Source of the DNA: Gammaproteobacteria bacterium
Lineage (GTDB): Bacteria > Pseudomonadota > Gammaproteobacteria > UBA5861
Direction: 5' to 3'
Assembly: GCA_022360445.1 (NCBI GenBank)
Contig: JAKSCV010000033.1
Coordinates: 36,210-100,209 of the forward strand
DNA: 64,000 bases
In this document: positions 1-10,000 of the stretch, piece after piece
How positions within the stretch are numbered: position 1 is the first letter of the stretch
How the letters are laid out: each line of letters begins with the position of its first letter
The notes under the pieces: generated by a model
What the model was told of the DNA's origin: nothing
What the model saw: only the letters and a program-made list of their open reading frames with translations
The model's database searches: none
Position numbers and translations under genes: made by a program

Positions 1-322
1 CGCGGGCTGTTGTGTTGTCGACATCGATCGAAAGGATACGATTGAGTTTTGACAAGCTTAATAAAATACCTTTGGCGTGTGGCAGCGCTCCCCCTGAAAG
101 ACCGGTACCCGCTCCTCGAGCAACCACAGGGACACCGGCCTGGTGGCAGAGTTTCATCACCGTTTGAACGTGTGCTGTGGTTTCCGGCAGCACAACAGCC
201 AGAGGCGTTTCCCGGTACGCGCTTAACCCATCGCACTCAAACGGGTGGAGCTGCTCAGGTAAATCGAGCACGGCACCTTTTGGCAAGTGGCCTTTTAACT
301 TTGTAATCAGCGCTTTGGTCAT
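1..322 (-). CDS. glcD: Glycolate oxidase subunit GlcD, N-terminal part (cut by window edge)
   Basis: The first 107 codons of an FAD-linked 2-hydroxy-acid dehydrogenase run off the left edge. Visible are the ECDGLSAYR segment near residue 29 and the FAD (PCMH-type) loop with RGAGTGLSGGALP near residue 70, both characteristic of GlcD, which oxidises glycolate to glyoxylate with GlcE and GlcF. The start is the ATG at 322; no convincing ribosome site precedes it. It diverges from a glyoxylate aminotransferase across about 110 bases, which fits glycolate-to-glycine metabolism. The plus-strand reading frame in the same place is its antisense shadow. The rest of the gene and any glcE/glcF lie outside the window. 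Confidence 0.88.
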   Translation of the reverse strand, partial: MTKALITKLKGHLPKGAVLDLPEQLHPFECDGLSAYRETPLAVVLPETTAHVQTVMKLCHQAGVPVVARGAGTGLSGGALPHAKGILLSLSKLNRILSIDVDNTTAR

Positions 323-403
323 AAGTCAGGGTTTTTGCTATTAGGAAAAGAATGGATTGTTTGCGAAAATAACCTTTTTAGTTCAGCTATTTCAATCGTC
401 AAA

Positions 404-416
404 GCGCATTTTGCGC
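404..416. promoter_or_regulatory. Short inverted repeat in the glcD / aminotransferase divergent region
   Basis: A perfect 5-base inverted repeat, GCGCA-ttt-TGCGC, lies just upstream of the aminotransferase ribosome-binding site in the only intergenic space between two divergent glyoxylate genes. It could be an operator or a small hairpin in the leader. No regulator is encoded next to it in the window, so its role is a guess. Confidence 0.25.
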
Positions 417-435
417 AACAGTGAGGGTACACCTT

Positions 436-1608
436 ATGAGTTTTCAAACATTTCACCCCCCCGTTCGCACCTTAATGGGGCCTGGCCCTTCGGATGTTCA
501 TCCACGCTTGAGTGAAGCTCTGGGGCGACCGACGATTGGACACTTGGACCCTGAGTTCATCCGACTCATGGATGACATTAAGCAACTGTTGCAATATGCA
601 TTTTGTACCCAAAATGAACTGACCATTCCTGTTTCAGCTCCTGGATCGGCCGGGATGGAGACATGCTTCGTTAATCTCGTTGAGCCCGGTGACAAAGTGA
701 TCATTTGCCGTAACGGTGTTTTTGGCATGCGCATGATTGAAAATGTTGAGCGCAGTGGTGGTGAGGCAGTCGTGGTAGAAGATGATTGGGGACAAGCCGT
801 TGATCCACAAAAACTTGAAGATGCCCTTAAAGCACACCCCGCTGCGAAGCTGGTGGGATTTGTTCATGCAGAAACGTCAACCGGTGCGCGTTCCGATGCA
901 GAAACACTGTGCAAACTTGCAGCAAAGTACGATTGCCTCAGCATTGTCGATACAGTGACCTCACTGGCAGGCATACCGGTGGAGGTTGATCGTTGGGGAG
1001 CGGATGCGGTTTATTCCGGTACACAAAAATGCTTGTCCTGTACGCCGGGCTTATCACCTGTCACCTTCAGTCCGGCGGCCGTCGAAAAGATCAGGAATCG
1101 TAAAAGCAAAGTACACAGCTGGTTTCTGGATTTGAATCTGGTCATGGGGTACTGGGGAGAAGGTGCAAAGCGCGCATATCACCATACGGCACCCATTAAT
1201 GCCCTGTATGCCTTGCACGAGTCGCTGGTGATGTTGCACGAGGAGGGCTTGGAAAATGCCTGGGCGCGCCATGCCACGATGCATCAGGCGCTTCGCGCAG
1301 GACTTGAAACCATGGGCATCAATTTTTTGGTTGATGGGGCAAGCCGCTTACCCCAGCTGAACGCCGTTTTTATTCCAGAAGGTGTGGACGATGCGGCGGT
1401 GAGAAGCCAGCTTCTGAATCGATTCAATCTGGAGATTGGTGCTGGACTGGGTGAATTTGCCGGGAAAGTCTGGCGTATTGGTTTGATGGGTTACAGTGCC
1501 CGAGCGGAAAATATCCTCTTGTGCCTCAGCAGCTTGGCAGCTGTATTAGGGGCTCAGGCTAATGGGGATGAAGCAATTCAGGCGGCACTGAGACAACTGG
1601 AAAACTAA
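436..1608 (+). CDS. Alanine/serine-glyoxylate aminotransferase (class V)
   Basis: A fold-type I PLP aminotransferase of 390 residues. The PLP lysine is in SGTQKCLS near residue 198, with HAETSTG near 150. A later YHHTAPINALYALHES segment closely resembles human peroxisomal alanine-glyoxylate aminotransferase, so conversion of glyoxylate to glycine is the likely reaction; alanine or serine as donor cannot be decided. I chose the ATG at 436 because GAGGGTA lies 7-8 bases before it; a GTG at 421 sits upstream of that site. The divergent neighbour glcD makes glyoxylate, which supports the assignment. The next gene starts 3 bases after the stop and is probably co-transcribed. Confidence 0.88.
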   Translation: MSFQTFHPPVRTLMGPGPSDVHPRLSEALGRPTIGHLDPEFIRLMDDIKQLLQYAFCTQNELTIPVSAPGSAGMETCFVNLVEPGDKVIICRNGVFGMRMIENVERSGGEAVVVEDDWGQAVDPQKLEDALKAHPAAKLVGFVHAETSTGARSDAETLCKLAAKYDCLSIVDTVTSLAGIPVEVDRWGADAVYSGTQKCLSCTPGLSPVTFSPAAVEKIRNRKSKVHSWFLDLNLVMGYWGEGAKRAYHHTAPINALYALHESLVMLHEEGLENAWARHATMHQALRAGLETMGINFLVDGASRLPQLNAVFIPEGVDDAAVRSQLLNRFNLEIGAGLGEFAGKVWRIGLMGYSARAENILLCLSSLAAVLGAQANGDEAIQAALRQLEN

Positions 1609-1611
1609 TCC

Positions 1612-2013
1612 TTGCCCACATTTCAACTGAAGCGGCGGGTACTCTGGCACAGCATCGGTGTGATCATCGTCGCTTTAGTGTGGTACTTGTCGCTCACTTC
1701 GGCACCGATCAGAGTGGGTCTCCCTTTTTTTGATAAAGCCACCCATATGTTGGCTTATTTGATCCAAACACTCTGGTATCTGCAGCTTTATCGAAAACAC
1801 TCTAAAAGACTGCTGATTGGGGTCGCTTTTATCGCCATGGGCTCGGTCATTGAATATATTCAAAGTTTTCACCCCATGCGGTATTTCGATGTCGCCGATA
1901 TGCTCGCCAATGGACTCGGCGTGGCGGCGGCTTATGTGTTGAGTTATACCCCAGTGGGGCGCTTTTTATTCTGGTGTGAGCAACACTTGAATCGTCACCA
2001 TCCTAACGCGTAG
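1612..2013 (+). CDS. VanZ-like family membrane protein
   Basis: A 133-residue integral membrane protein with about four hydrophobic segments. A first helix is followed by [11 protein letters not shown] and then [13 protein letters not shown], the D-K-xxH and D-xxxN-xxG pattern of VanZ-like proteins. The family's function is generally unknown outside the teicoplanin-resistance VanZ, and nothing here suggests resistance. The likely start is TTG at 1612, 3 bases after the aminotransferase stop, with only a weak ribosome site; no better in-frame start exists upstream. Its 3' end overlaps the convergent cobQ gene by 11 bases. Confidence 0.75.
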   Translation: MPTFQLKRRVLWHSIGVIIVALVWYLSLTSAPIRVGLPFFDKATHMLAYLIQTLWYLQLYRKHSKRLLIGVAFIAMGSVIEYIQSFHPMRYFDVADMLANGLGVAAAYVLSYTPVGRFLFWCEQHLNRHHPNA

Positions 2014-3466
2014 TGAAACCGACTGAGGGGAAAAGGGCTTGCAGATCGAGCGACTTTTCGAGGGTATCTGCGATGAGATCTATACCGGCTTCCTGTTTAG
2101 TGTAAAAGTTTTCATTGTGGGGAGCTTCTAAACCGGCCCAGGCCAGAAGAGCCTGGCAGGCAGTGCCTTCATTAAACAGACCGTGTAAATAGGTTCCGAT
2201 GATCTGTCCATCGGGCGAGACAGCCCCATCATTTTTGACGCCCAAATCAATGGCGGGGGATTGCAGTGCGGGCCCTTCGGAAATGCCCGTGTGTATTTCA
2301 TAGCCGGAAACCGGGCAACTCAGCAAAGTTAATGTACCCTGTTGTTCAAAAAGCTGCTTTTCTTTTTCCAGTGTTGTGGACATATCCAGCCAATTCAAGC
2401 CAGGGCATGTGCCTGCGGGCCCTTCAATGCCGTGAGGGTCATGGATTACCTGCCCGAGCATTTGAAAGCCACCACAAATGCCAATGAGCTTTCCCCCATA
2501 GCGCAGATGGCGCTGGATAGTCTTTTCCCACTCTTGTGCAAGCAGCCACTGCAAGTCTGAGCGAACACTTTTACTGCCGGGCAGAATAATCAGGTCGGCG
2601 GGAGGAATGGGCTGACCGGCCTCCACAAACTGCAGATTCACTTGAGGATGTAAGCGGAGGGGATCAAAATCGGTGTGATTACTGATGCGAGGCAGCCGTG
2701 GCACAATGATATGGAGCAACCGGTCCGTGCCTTTCACTTGTTGGCGCGCGACAGCGTCTTCAGCTTCCAGATACAACTGACGTAAATAAGGCACGACACC
2801 GAGGATGCGCTTTTTTGTGTATTCTTCAAGCCAGTCGAGTCCGGACTGAAGCAGTTGAACGTCCCCTCGGAAGCGGTTAATCACCAGGCCTCTCACGCGC
2901 GCTTGCTCGTGGGTGCTTAACAACGCGAGTGTGCCAACCAGGTGGGCAAAAACGCCGCCTCGGTCAATATCGGCAATGAGCAGCACAGGGCAATCGGCTG
3001 CTTCGGCAAACCCCATATTGGCGATATCATGATCGCGTAAATTGATTTCCGCAGGGCTTCCTGCGCCCTCCACAATCACATACTCATAAGCCTGGGTCAG
3101 GCGACGATAAGATGCCATAACCGCTTCCATAGCTTTAGGCTTGAACGCATGGTAGTCCACTGCATTCATCTCGCCTACCACTTTGCCGTGAATAATCACT
3201 TGTGAGCCAATGTCCGTGTTCGGCTTGAGCAAAACAGGGTTCATATCGGTATGAGGCACAAGCCCACATGCCTGAGCTTGAACGGCTTGTGCCCGGCCGA
3301 TCTCGCCGCCATCCGTCGTGACGGCGCTGTTAAGTGCCATATTCTGCGGTTTAAAAGGAGCGACGCGCTTACCACGGCGCGATAAAATTCGGCACAGACC
3401 GGTCACAATCGAGCTTTTTCCTGCGTCAGAGGTCGTACCTTGTACCATGAGGGTTTTGCTGTTCAT
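2003..3466 (-). CDS. cobQ: Cobyric acid synthase
   Basis: Glutamine-dependent amidation of adenosylcobyrinic acid a,c-diamide at four side chains. The N-terminal dethiobiotin-synthetase-like ATPase domain carries GTTSDAGKS near residue 10. The C-terminal class I glutaminase domain carries the nucleophile cysteine in [10 protein letters not shown] near residue 331 and a downstream GTYLHGLF histidine. The length of about 487 residues is normal for CobQ. I prefer the ATG at 3466; a TTG at 3475 would overlap the cobC stop. It is the last gene of the cobN-to-cobQ operon, 5 bases after cobC. The hydrogenobyrinic-acid enzymes of the earlier pathway are not in the window. Confidence 0.95.
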   Translation of the reverse strand: MNSKTLMVQGTTSDAGKSSIVTGLCRILSRRGKRVAPFKPQNMALNSAVTTDGGEIGRAQAVQAQACGLVPHTDMNPVLLKPNTDIGSQVIIHGKVVGEMNAVDYHAFKPKAMEAVMASYRRLTQAYEYVIVEGAGSPAEINLRDHDIANMGFAEAADCPVLLIADIDRGGVFAHLVGTLALLSTHEQARVRGLVINRFRGDVQLLQSGLDWLEEYTKKRILGVVPYLRQLYLEAEDAVARQQVKGTDRLLHIIVPRLPRISNHTDFDPLRLHPQVNLQFVEAGQPIPPADLIILPGSKSVRSDLQWLLAQEWEKTIQRHLRYGGKLIGICGGFQMLGQVIHDPHGIEGPAGTCPGLNWLDMSTTLEKEKQLFEQQGTLTLLSCPVSGYEIHTGISEGPALQSPAIDLGVKNDGAVSPDGQIIGTYLHGLFNEGTACQALLAWAGLEAPHNENFYTKQEAGIDLIADTLEKSLDLQALFPSVGFTTR

Positions 3467-3471
3467 TGATG

Positions 3472-4449
3472 TCAATCACGCAGGGCTGTTTCTAATCGGT
3501 TCCAGTCAGCCTCTGTTGCAGGTAGACCACAGCGGATACTGGCTGGTTCGGGAAAGTATCGCAAGAGAATACCCTGGTGAGCAAAGGCTTCAAAAATTTC
3601 AAAGGCTTTGGAAGTATGCACCCACTGAAATAAGGCCACGTTGCCAGAGGGCGCCAAGCCGTGTTGCGTCCATAAACCATTCAGACGCGTTTGTGCCGTT
3701 TGTAATGCTTCCCGGGTGTGTCCTTGCCACTGGGTATCACGGAGTGCAGATTGGGCAATGTAGCGGCTGGGGCCACTGATACACCAGGGTCCCAGGGCTT
3801 CATTCAACTGGGTTAACAGCGCGGTTTCTGCCAGCACAAAGCCGACGCGTGCACCGGCCAGTCCGAAGAATTTACCTAGTGATCGCAGCACAATGAGTCC
3901 TTTTTTTAGGGTGTGCTGGGCCAGGCTGTATTCGGGTGTGGTATCAATGAAGGCTTCATCAACAATCAGCCAGCCACCTTTTTGCTGAAGCGCGCGGTGC
4001 CAGCGGAGCAAGGTATTACACGGTAAAAGCCGCCCTGTTGGGTTGTTGGGGTTGATGATCACAACAACGTCGTGATCGTGAATTTCGCGTTCAGTGGGGG
4101 TTTCGGTACACCGTTGGACATTGTGCCCGGCAATGCGCCAGGCGTGAGCGTGCTCTGCATAGGCCGGTGTTGGAATTAAAACGGTTGAGGGCCTGCGGAG
4201 TTTTGGCAGGGCTTGAATCGCCGCTTGAGACCCGGCAACAGCTAATAAGTGGGAGGCCTGATAGTAAGTTTGAGCCGCTTGATGAAGGCCATCGTTGTCC
4301 TCGGGCAAGCGGTTCCAGACTTGCCGGGGTAATTCAGGAGGGACAGGCCAGCCAAGTGGATTGATGCCGGTGGAGAGATCCAGCCATTCACTCAGCGGAA
4401 TCCCATAATCGCTTGCCGCCTTGCGCAGTTGTCCACCGTGTTCAAGCAT
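3472..4449 (-). CDS. cobC: Threonine-phosphate decarboxylase / CobC-type aminotransferase
   Basis: A class I/II PLP enzyme of 325 residues. Visible motifs are [13 protein letters not shown] near residue 24, IINPNNPTG near 131, LIVDEAF near 160, and the PLP lysine in [16 protein letters not shown] near 190. This is the family that makes aminopropanol phosphate for the lower-ligand arm of cobalamin; the Pseudomonas/aerobic-pathway name is cobC, the Salmonella name cobD. It overlaps cobD/cbiB upstream by 8 bases and is followed closely by cobQ, so the three are translationally linked. The family also resembles histidinol-phosphate aminotransferase, but context settles the call. Confidence 0.9.
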   Translation of the reverse strand: MLEHGGQLRKAASDYGIPLSEWLDLSTGINPLGWPVPPELPRQVWNRLPEDNDGLHQAAQTYYQASHLLAVAGSQAAIQALPKLRRPSTVLIPTPAYAEHAHAWRIAGHNVQRCTETPTEREIHDHDVVVIINPNNPTGRLLPCNTLLRWHRALQQKGGWLIVDEAFIDTTPEYSLAQHTLKKGLIVLRSLGKFFGLAGARVGFVLAETALLTQLNEALGPWCISGPSRYIAQSALRDTQWQGHTREALQTAQTRLNGLWTQHGLAPSGNVALFQWVHTSKAFEIFEAFAHQGILLRYFPEPASIRCGLPATEADWNRLETALRD

Positions 4450-5365
4450 AGATCAAGGCTCCGGCCAAGGCAACGCCAATCCACAGGTAGGTGGTGTTTT
4501 TGATCATCGTCAGCCCACGCTCAATATCGCGCAGTGTCGGTGGAAGGCCGACGCCGAAGGGCGGGCGTTTGTGCCACTTTCCCTGGTAACGTGCGCGCCC
4601 TCCCAATCGAACATTCAGCGCACCGGCGCCAGCGGCCATCACAGCGCCGGCATTCACGCTGGCATGGCGTCGACCTTGTTTTCGCCAGCACCTTAGCGCT
4701 TGTTTAAAATTGCCAAGGAGCGCGTAACTCAGCGCTGTCAAGCGGGCGGGAACCCAGTTCAAAGCATCATCACAGCGGGCGGCAAACCAGCCAAAATAGA
4801 TGAATCGTGTTGTGCGGTATCCCCACATGGCATCCAGCGTATTAATGAGCCGGTAGGCGATGGTCCCAGGTGCACCGGCAATCAGAAACCAGAACAGGGC
4901 TCCAAAAATGGCATCGTTACCATTCTCCAGAGTGGACTCGAGTGTGGCTTGGGCAATTTCTTCTTGATTGAGGAGTTGCGTATCTCGGCTTACAATTTTA
5001 CTTAACTGGACTCTGGCATCGGGTAGGTCATCATTGCGTAATGCAACCAGGATAGCTTCCGTGTGTGCTTGCAGGCTATCGCCGCCAATACAAAAGAAGA
5101 GCACGATGGCCGTTACCACCATATTGACGATGGAGAAAGGTGTTTGGGTCAATTCGGTGGTCAGCAGTATGGCGGGAAGCACGGCAACACCCACTGCGAG
5201 TACGCCACTCAGGCGCGTAGAAACGGGAGTTTTGCGTTTGTTAAGGTTTTTTTCGATCCAGTTGGCGAGGCGTCCGAACCCTATCAGTGGGTGATATTTG
5301 GTGGGTTCTCCTAGAATCTTGTCGGCAAGAACAGCCAGTAACAAAATGAGTGCCTTTGTAAACAT
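4442..5365 (-). CDS. cobD: Adenosylcobinamide-phosphate synthase (CobD/CbiB)
   Basis: An integral membrane protein of 307 residues that joins adenosylcobyric acid to aminopropanol (phosphate). Family marks are an N-terminal LADKILGEPTKYHPLIGFGRL, the central SKIVSRDT and ESTLENGNDAIFGALFW segments, and an RYQGKWHKRPPFG stretch toward the C-terminus. Length and hydrophobic pattern match CbiB. The start is the ATG at 5365, 14 bases after the VWA gene; its stop overlaps cobC. It takes the cobC product as substrate, which fits the shared operon. Confidence 0.92.
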   Translation of the reverse strand: MFTKALILLLAVLADKILGEPTKYHPLIGFGRLANWIEKNLNKRKTPVSTRLSGVLAVGVAVLPAILLTTELTQTPFSIVNMVVTAIVLFFCIGGDSLQAHTEAILVALRNDDLPDARVQLSKIVSRDTQLLNQEEIAQATLESTLENGNDAIFGALFWFLIAGAPGTIAYRLINTLDAMWGYRTTRFIYFGWFAARCDDALNWVPARLTALSYALLGNFKQALRCWRKQGRRHASVNAGAVMAAGAGALNVRLGGRARYQGKWHKRPPFGVGLPPTLRDIERGLTMIKNTTYLWIGVALAGALIYA

Positions 5366-5379
5366 AAGTACGTAATGGT

Positions 5380-6051
5380 CTAGACAGTTGGAAGATCGCG
5401 CAAGTGAATGTAATCCGCGCCCATTTGGCTGGCCAGTAGTTTACAGCGCTGCAAGGGAATGCGGTGGTATTCGGTATCAATGATGAGTGCCGGGCTGCTC
5501 AGCGATATTGTGGGGGTTGGGCTGCGGCCATCTGTGAACAGCATCAGTTGTGCCTGCGTTAATGATTGGCGCTGATGGTGTTTGCATAATGTGTTGATGT
5601 GTTTAAACGCGAGATCAAGCGGTGTTCCACCCCCGCCACGGATTGACGCCAGTACTGACCGGTAATCTTTTTGGGGTTTACCCAGTGGGATTAATGTGTC
5701 CACACGTTGGCCGGAAAACCGGATCAGTGCCGTTGATCGCCGCTCCAGATAAGCTGTTTTTAGCAGCGTATCCAATGCACCTTTGACGTGGTGTAAGGCT
5801 GCGCCCACCATGGCCGAGGCCGAGCAGTCCACGGCCAGAATCAGCGCAGGGCTACGCTTAACGTGCTTGCGTTTGTAACGGAGCTGTTCTTTTTTGAGCG
5901 AAATGTGAGGAGATGAGCTCAAAGTTTGGACCCAGTGAATTTGGGTGCTGAGTTTTTCCTGCCCTGGGGAGGTGTTTTGTAAGTGATGCGAGCGAGATGG
6001 GCCGATTTTTTTTCGCAGTGGGCGCTTGGATTCGGCCCCACTGCTCAGCAC
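5380..6051 (-). CDS. VWA-domain metal-chelatase partner (ChlD/BchD C-terminal-like)
   Basis: A 223-residue soluble protein with a basic, low-complexity N-terminus and a von Willebrand A domain. The MIDAS motif DxSxS reads DCSAS near residue 75 and the later aspartate is in FTDGRSP near 173. It resembles the C-terminal domain of magnesium-chelatase ChlD. It overlaps the AAA ATPase gene by 7 bases and lies in the cobN operon, so it probably serves as the VWA component of a CobN-dependent cobaltochelatase. It is much shorter than a full CobT or ChlD, because the AAA and VWA parts are on separate polypeptides. That the three proteins form one complex is inference. Confidence 0.78.
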   Translation of the reverse strand: MLSSGAESKRPLRKKIGPSRSHHLQNTSPGQEKLSTQIHWVQTLSSSPHISLKKEQLRYKRKHVKRSPALILAVDCSASAMVGAALHHVKGALDTLLKTAYLERRSTALIRFSGQRVDTLIPLGKPQKDYRSVLASIRGGGGTPLDLAFKHINTLCKHHQRQSLTQAQLMLFTDGRSPTPTISLSSPALIIDTEYHRIPLQRCKLLASQMGADYIHLRDLPTV

Positions 6052-7091
6052 TTTTTTTCGAGAAAATCACCAATGTCCAATGGTTGGCCAATCGGAACCT
6101 CGGCAGTATCCTGGGCTGCGTTCTGGAAGCCGTCCGCCGTCATTTGGGATGTGTCCTGGGAGGAAGGCCCGGTATTGGGCGGCCTGCGTGACGGCGGGTT
6201 CGCCTTTCCAGGCGGCTCAGCTTTGGATTTACGGCGGTGTCGCAATGCGAGTTCGGCGACGGCGTCAATGTGCTGTGTTGTGATGGTGGGGCTGCCGTTC
6301 AGAGCGGCATAAGCCCGTGCTGCTCTGAGCAGACTGAGATCGGCGCGGACACCTTCCAGATGTTCTTGTGCACAGCGGTCGGCGACCTGCTCAATCACGC
6401 TCTCCGTAAAGTCAATAGAAGGCGCTGTACGCCGGGCCTCTATGAGTGTTTCTTTCAGCTTTAATTCGTGATGTTGGTAAGCCGCAGTAAAGGCTTCGGC
6501 GTCCAGGTCATAGGCCAAGCGGCGGGTCACTATCTGCTGACGAATACGGGTGATCGGTGAGTCCGCAATGGATACAGACAGCCCGAAACGGTCGAGAAGC
6601 TGGGGCCGAATTTCACCTTCGTCAGGGTTCATGGTACCGATCAGGACGAAACGGGCATCGTGTGTGTGACTAATGCCATCGCGCTCGATGCAGTTCATGC
6701 CAGAGGCGGCGGTATCCAGCAAGAGATCGACCAGGTGGTCGGGTAACAGATTGACCTCATCGACGTAGAGAATTCCAGTGTGTGCCTTGGCCAGTAACCC
6801 AGGGCGGAAGTGAACCTTTTTATCGTTGAGTACGGCTTCCAGGTCGAGTGTGCCAACCAGTTGTTCTTCACTTGCGCCGAGCGGCAGGTTCACAAAGGGG
6901 GCGTCGAGTAAAGGCGCGAGCCCACGCGCCATTGTCGATTTGGCTGTGCCGCGCCCGCCTTCAATTAATACCCCCCCTAACAGGGGGTCAATAGCCGCCA
7001 GCAGCAGGGTAAGCTGGGCCTGGGTTTGTCCAACCAGTGCGGTGAAAGGAAAGTGTGTGCTATTCAAGGCCGGTCTCTTGGTCATGTTCAA
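6045..7091 (-). CDS. ChlI/BchI-like AAA+ ATPase of the cobaltochelatase
   Basis: A 348-residue AAA+ protein with Walker A GGRGTAKS at residues 45-52, Walker B ILYVDEVNLL near 108, and the chelatase-type sequences GTMNPDEGEIRPQLLDRF. The last 55 or so residues are rich in Pro, Ser and Gln and look disordered, similar to the linker before the VWA part in ChlD. It overlaps cobN by 32 bases and the VWA gene by 7. The role inferred from context is ATP-driven cobalt insertion into hydrogenobyrinic acid a,c-diamide with CobN. There are no bacteriochlorophyll genes nearby, so a magnesium chelatase role is unlikely. Confidence 0.88.
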   Translation of the reverse strand: MNMTKRPALNSTHFPFTALVGQTQAQLTLLLAAIDPLLGGVLIEGGRGTAKSTMARGLAPLLDAPFVNLPLGASEEQLVGTLDLEAVLNDKKVHFRPGLLAKAHTGILYVDEVNLLPDHLVDLLLDTAASGMNCIERDGISHTHDARFVLIGTMNPDEGEIRPQLLDRFGLSVSIADSPITRIRQQIVTRRLAYDLDAEAFTAAYQHHELKLKETLIEARRTAPSIDFTESVIEQVADRCAQEHLEGVRADLSLLRAARAYAALNGSPTITTQHIDAVAELALRHRRKSKAEPPGKANPPSRRPPNTGPSSQDTSQMTADGFQNAAQDTAEVPIGQPLDIGDFLEKKC

Positions 7092-10000
7092 GGGCTAATA
7101 AAAGTGATGTCAGTTTTTCCTGATAATCGCCCGCATTTTCCCATAAGCCGCGTTGAATTGCTTCCAGCAGGCGCTCTGTGCTTTCTTTGAGCGCAGCGGG
7201 GTTGTTGTCTGACATAAATTGCTGGTTGGCCTCGTCCAGCAGGTAATGGTCGGCGACCATTTGATATTGGTAATCCGACACCACTCGGGCAGTGGCATCG
7301 TAAGCAAATAGGTAATCGATAGTGGCGGCCATTTCAAAAGCGCCCTTATAGCCATGGCGTTTAATGCCCTTCAGCCATTTGGGATTGATTACACGTGAGC
7401 GCACAACACGGTTGATCTCTTCCTTCAATGTCCGCGCTTTTGGCGCTTCGGGGAGGGAATGATCCATGTGATAAACGGGCGCTTCTTGACCCGACAGCGT
7501 GCTTACCGCAGCGGCCATGCCACCTTGAAATTGGTAGTAATCATCAGAGTCCAGAATATCGTGCTCACGGTTGTCCTGATTGTGCAGAACCGCATCAAGG
7601 CTGCCCAGGCGTTGCCGGAAAGCAGCGTGTGCCGCTTCCCCTTCACTGTTCTGGCCGTAGGCATAGCCGCCCCAGTTGACATAAGCATCGGTCAAATCCG
7701 AGCGTTTATCCCAGCAACCTTCATCAATCAAGCCTTGCAAGCCAGCACCATACGCACCGGGTTTGGAGCCAAAAACGTGGTAGCGAGCTTGCTGTTTAGC
7801 TTGTTCGGTAGGGAGGCCTTGTGTCTCAAGTTCCCGTTGACGGTTTTGTACACGAAACCGAATGGGGTTCTGTGTCTCGGGTTCGTCAAGTTCAGCCACT
7901 TTGTTAACAGCGGCGTCATAAAGCTTAATGATGTTCATGAAGGCGTCGCGAAAAAAACCGGAAACGCGTAATGTGACATCGACTCTGGGCCGGTCTAGCA
8001 GCTCGATAGGCATGACTTCAAAGTCGACAACGCGATGGCTGCCGGGAGACCAGACCGGGCGTACGCCCATGAGCGCAAAAGCTTGAGCAATGTCGTCGCC
8101 GCCGGTGCGCATGGTGGAGGTGCCCCACACGGAGAGCCCCAAACGGGTGGGGAAGTCACCGTGCTCTTGCAAATAGCGCTCAACAAATGCCTGGGCGGAT
8201 TTGAGCCCGAGCTGCCAGGCTGTTTGCGTAGGGACGGCGCGCACATCCACGGAGTAAAAATTTCGGCCAGTCGGCAGGACATCGAGTCGCCCACGTGAAG
8301 GCGCGCCGCTGGGGCCGGCCGGCACAAACTGGCCGTCGAGCGCATGGCAACACTGGGACAACTCATTGCTGGTACTGGCCTGCAGCAGCGCAGCCAGTGT
8401 GCTCTTCGCGTACTGGATGATGGGTGCGGTGGCCGGTAACGTGTCGAGTACGGATGGGTCGTGTTCTGATAAAAGCTGGCGCGCCAAGTGTTCAAGCCGT
8501 TCTCGGGTATCCCCCTGGCTCCGCCAAGGAGTGTCGCAGATGCGAGTTAACACCTCAGGGCGTTGATCTCGCCAGGGCTTTTCTGGCTGGCAGTTGAGTG
8601 GGTCAAATGTTGTTGAAAAACCAAAATCCTGGCACAAAGCGCGGATTAAACTACCGTTCTGGGCTTTTCCGTCCTGACGTGGAAGCCGTAGCAGTGCGAC
8701 GGTGGTGTCGAGCCACTGATCCCCGGCCAGTGCCTGACCAAAGATGTGTAAGCCATCACGAATCTGGGCTTCTTTGAGTTCGCAGAGGTAGGCATCCAAG
8801 CGGTTGAGTGCCGTTTCTTCGTCGTTTATCGGGCTGGTTTTTTGCGAGGTAATTTCTTCATCAAGGTGGTGTTTGCGAGTGGCCTCCAGAATCTCGCGCC
8901 GAAGTAGTTTTGCTCGCTTGGGGTCGAGCTGTTGGGCATGGTAGTACTCGTCGATGAGCCGTTCGAGATTGGCCAGAGGCCCGTAACTTTCCGCGCGCGT
9001 GAGTGGCGGGATCATGTGGTCGATGATGACCGCTTGTGTGCGGCGCTTGGCCTGACTGCCTTCACCCGGATCATTCACGATGAAAGGGTAAATATGCGGC
9101 ATAGGGCCGAAGATCAGGTCGGGCCAGCAGTTTTCTGACAGTGCCAGGCTTTTCCCCGGCAACCATTCCAGGCTGCCATGCTTACCGACGTGGAGGATCG
9201 CATCAGCATTAAAAATATGACGGAGCCAAAAGTAAAAGGCAAGGTAACTGTGCGGTGGCACCAGGTCGGGGTCGTGATAGGTCGCATAGTGGTCAAGGTT
9301 GTAACCGCGGGCCGGCTGGATACCGATGAAGACATGGCCGAGCTCGAAACCGGCAATGGGTAAGTGCCCATCCCGTAGCCCCGGGTCGCTTTCGACCACG
9401 CCCCAGCGGTCGATTACAGCTTGCTGGTTTTGTTCGGGTAGCTGGTTGAAGTAACGGGTGTAATCAGTCAGGGAAAGTAGAAAGTTGGCAGGGCGCAAGG
9501 CGCGGGTATCAAGATCGTTGGTGATGCCAGATGTTAAACGTTGCATCAGCTGCTGCCCGGTCTCGGGAATATCACTGAGCGTGTAGCCTTGTGCATTCAG
9601 CCGGTTCAGGATGTTGATGACGGATGCCGGTGTGTCCAGACCCACGCCGTTGCCCAGGCGCCCTTCACGTGTGGGATAGTTGGCTAAAATTAAGGCGACT
9701 TTTTTGTCACCGTTCGCTTTGTTGCTGAGTGCCGCCCAGTTTTTGGCAAGTTCTGCTACAAATTCACAGCGGCCGATTTCTGGCTGGTAGTAGGCGATAT
9801 CCACTTGTGTTTGTTCATTATGTGTGTCTAATTCTTTGAAGCTCACAACTCGGCTGATAATACGTCCATCGACTTCGGGCAACGAGACGTTCATGGCCAG
9901 ATCCTGGGGCTTTAAACCCAGCGTGCTGCTGTCCCAGGCATCACGATTGCTCCCGGCGAGGATCACCTGGAGCACAGGTGCCGAGGAGGGAATGGGGGCT

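Noticed and set aside
49..306. Plus-strand 85-residue reading frame at the left edge
   Set aside because: It is antisense to glcD, whose translation shows clear family motifs; the plus frame shows none.
6045..7091. Magnesium chelatase of bacteriochlorophyll synthesis
   Set aside because: The ChlI-like ATPase sits in a cobalamin operon with CobN, and no bch or puf genes are present.
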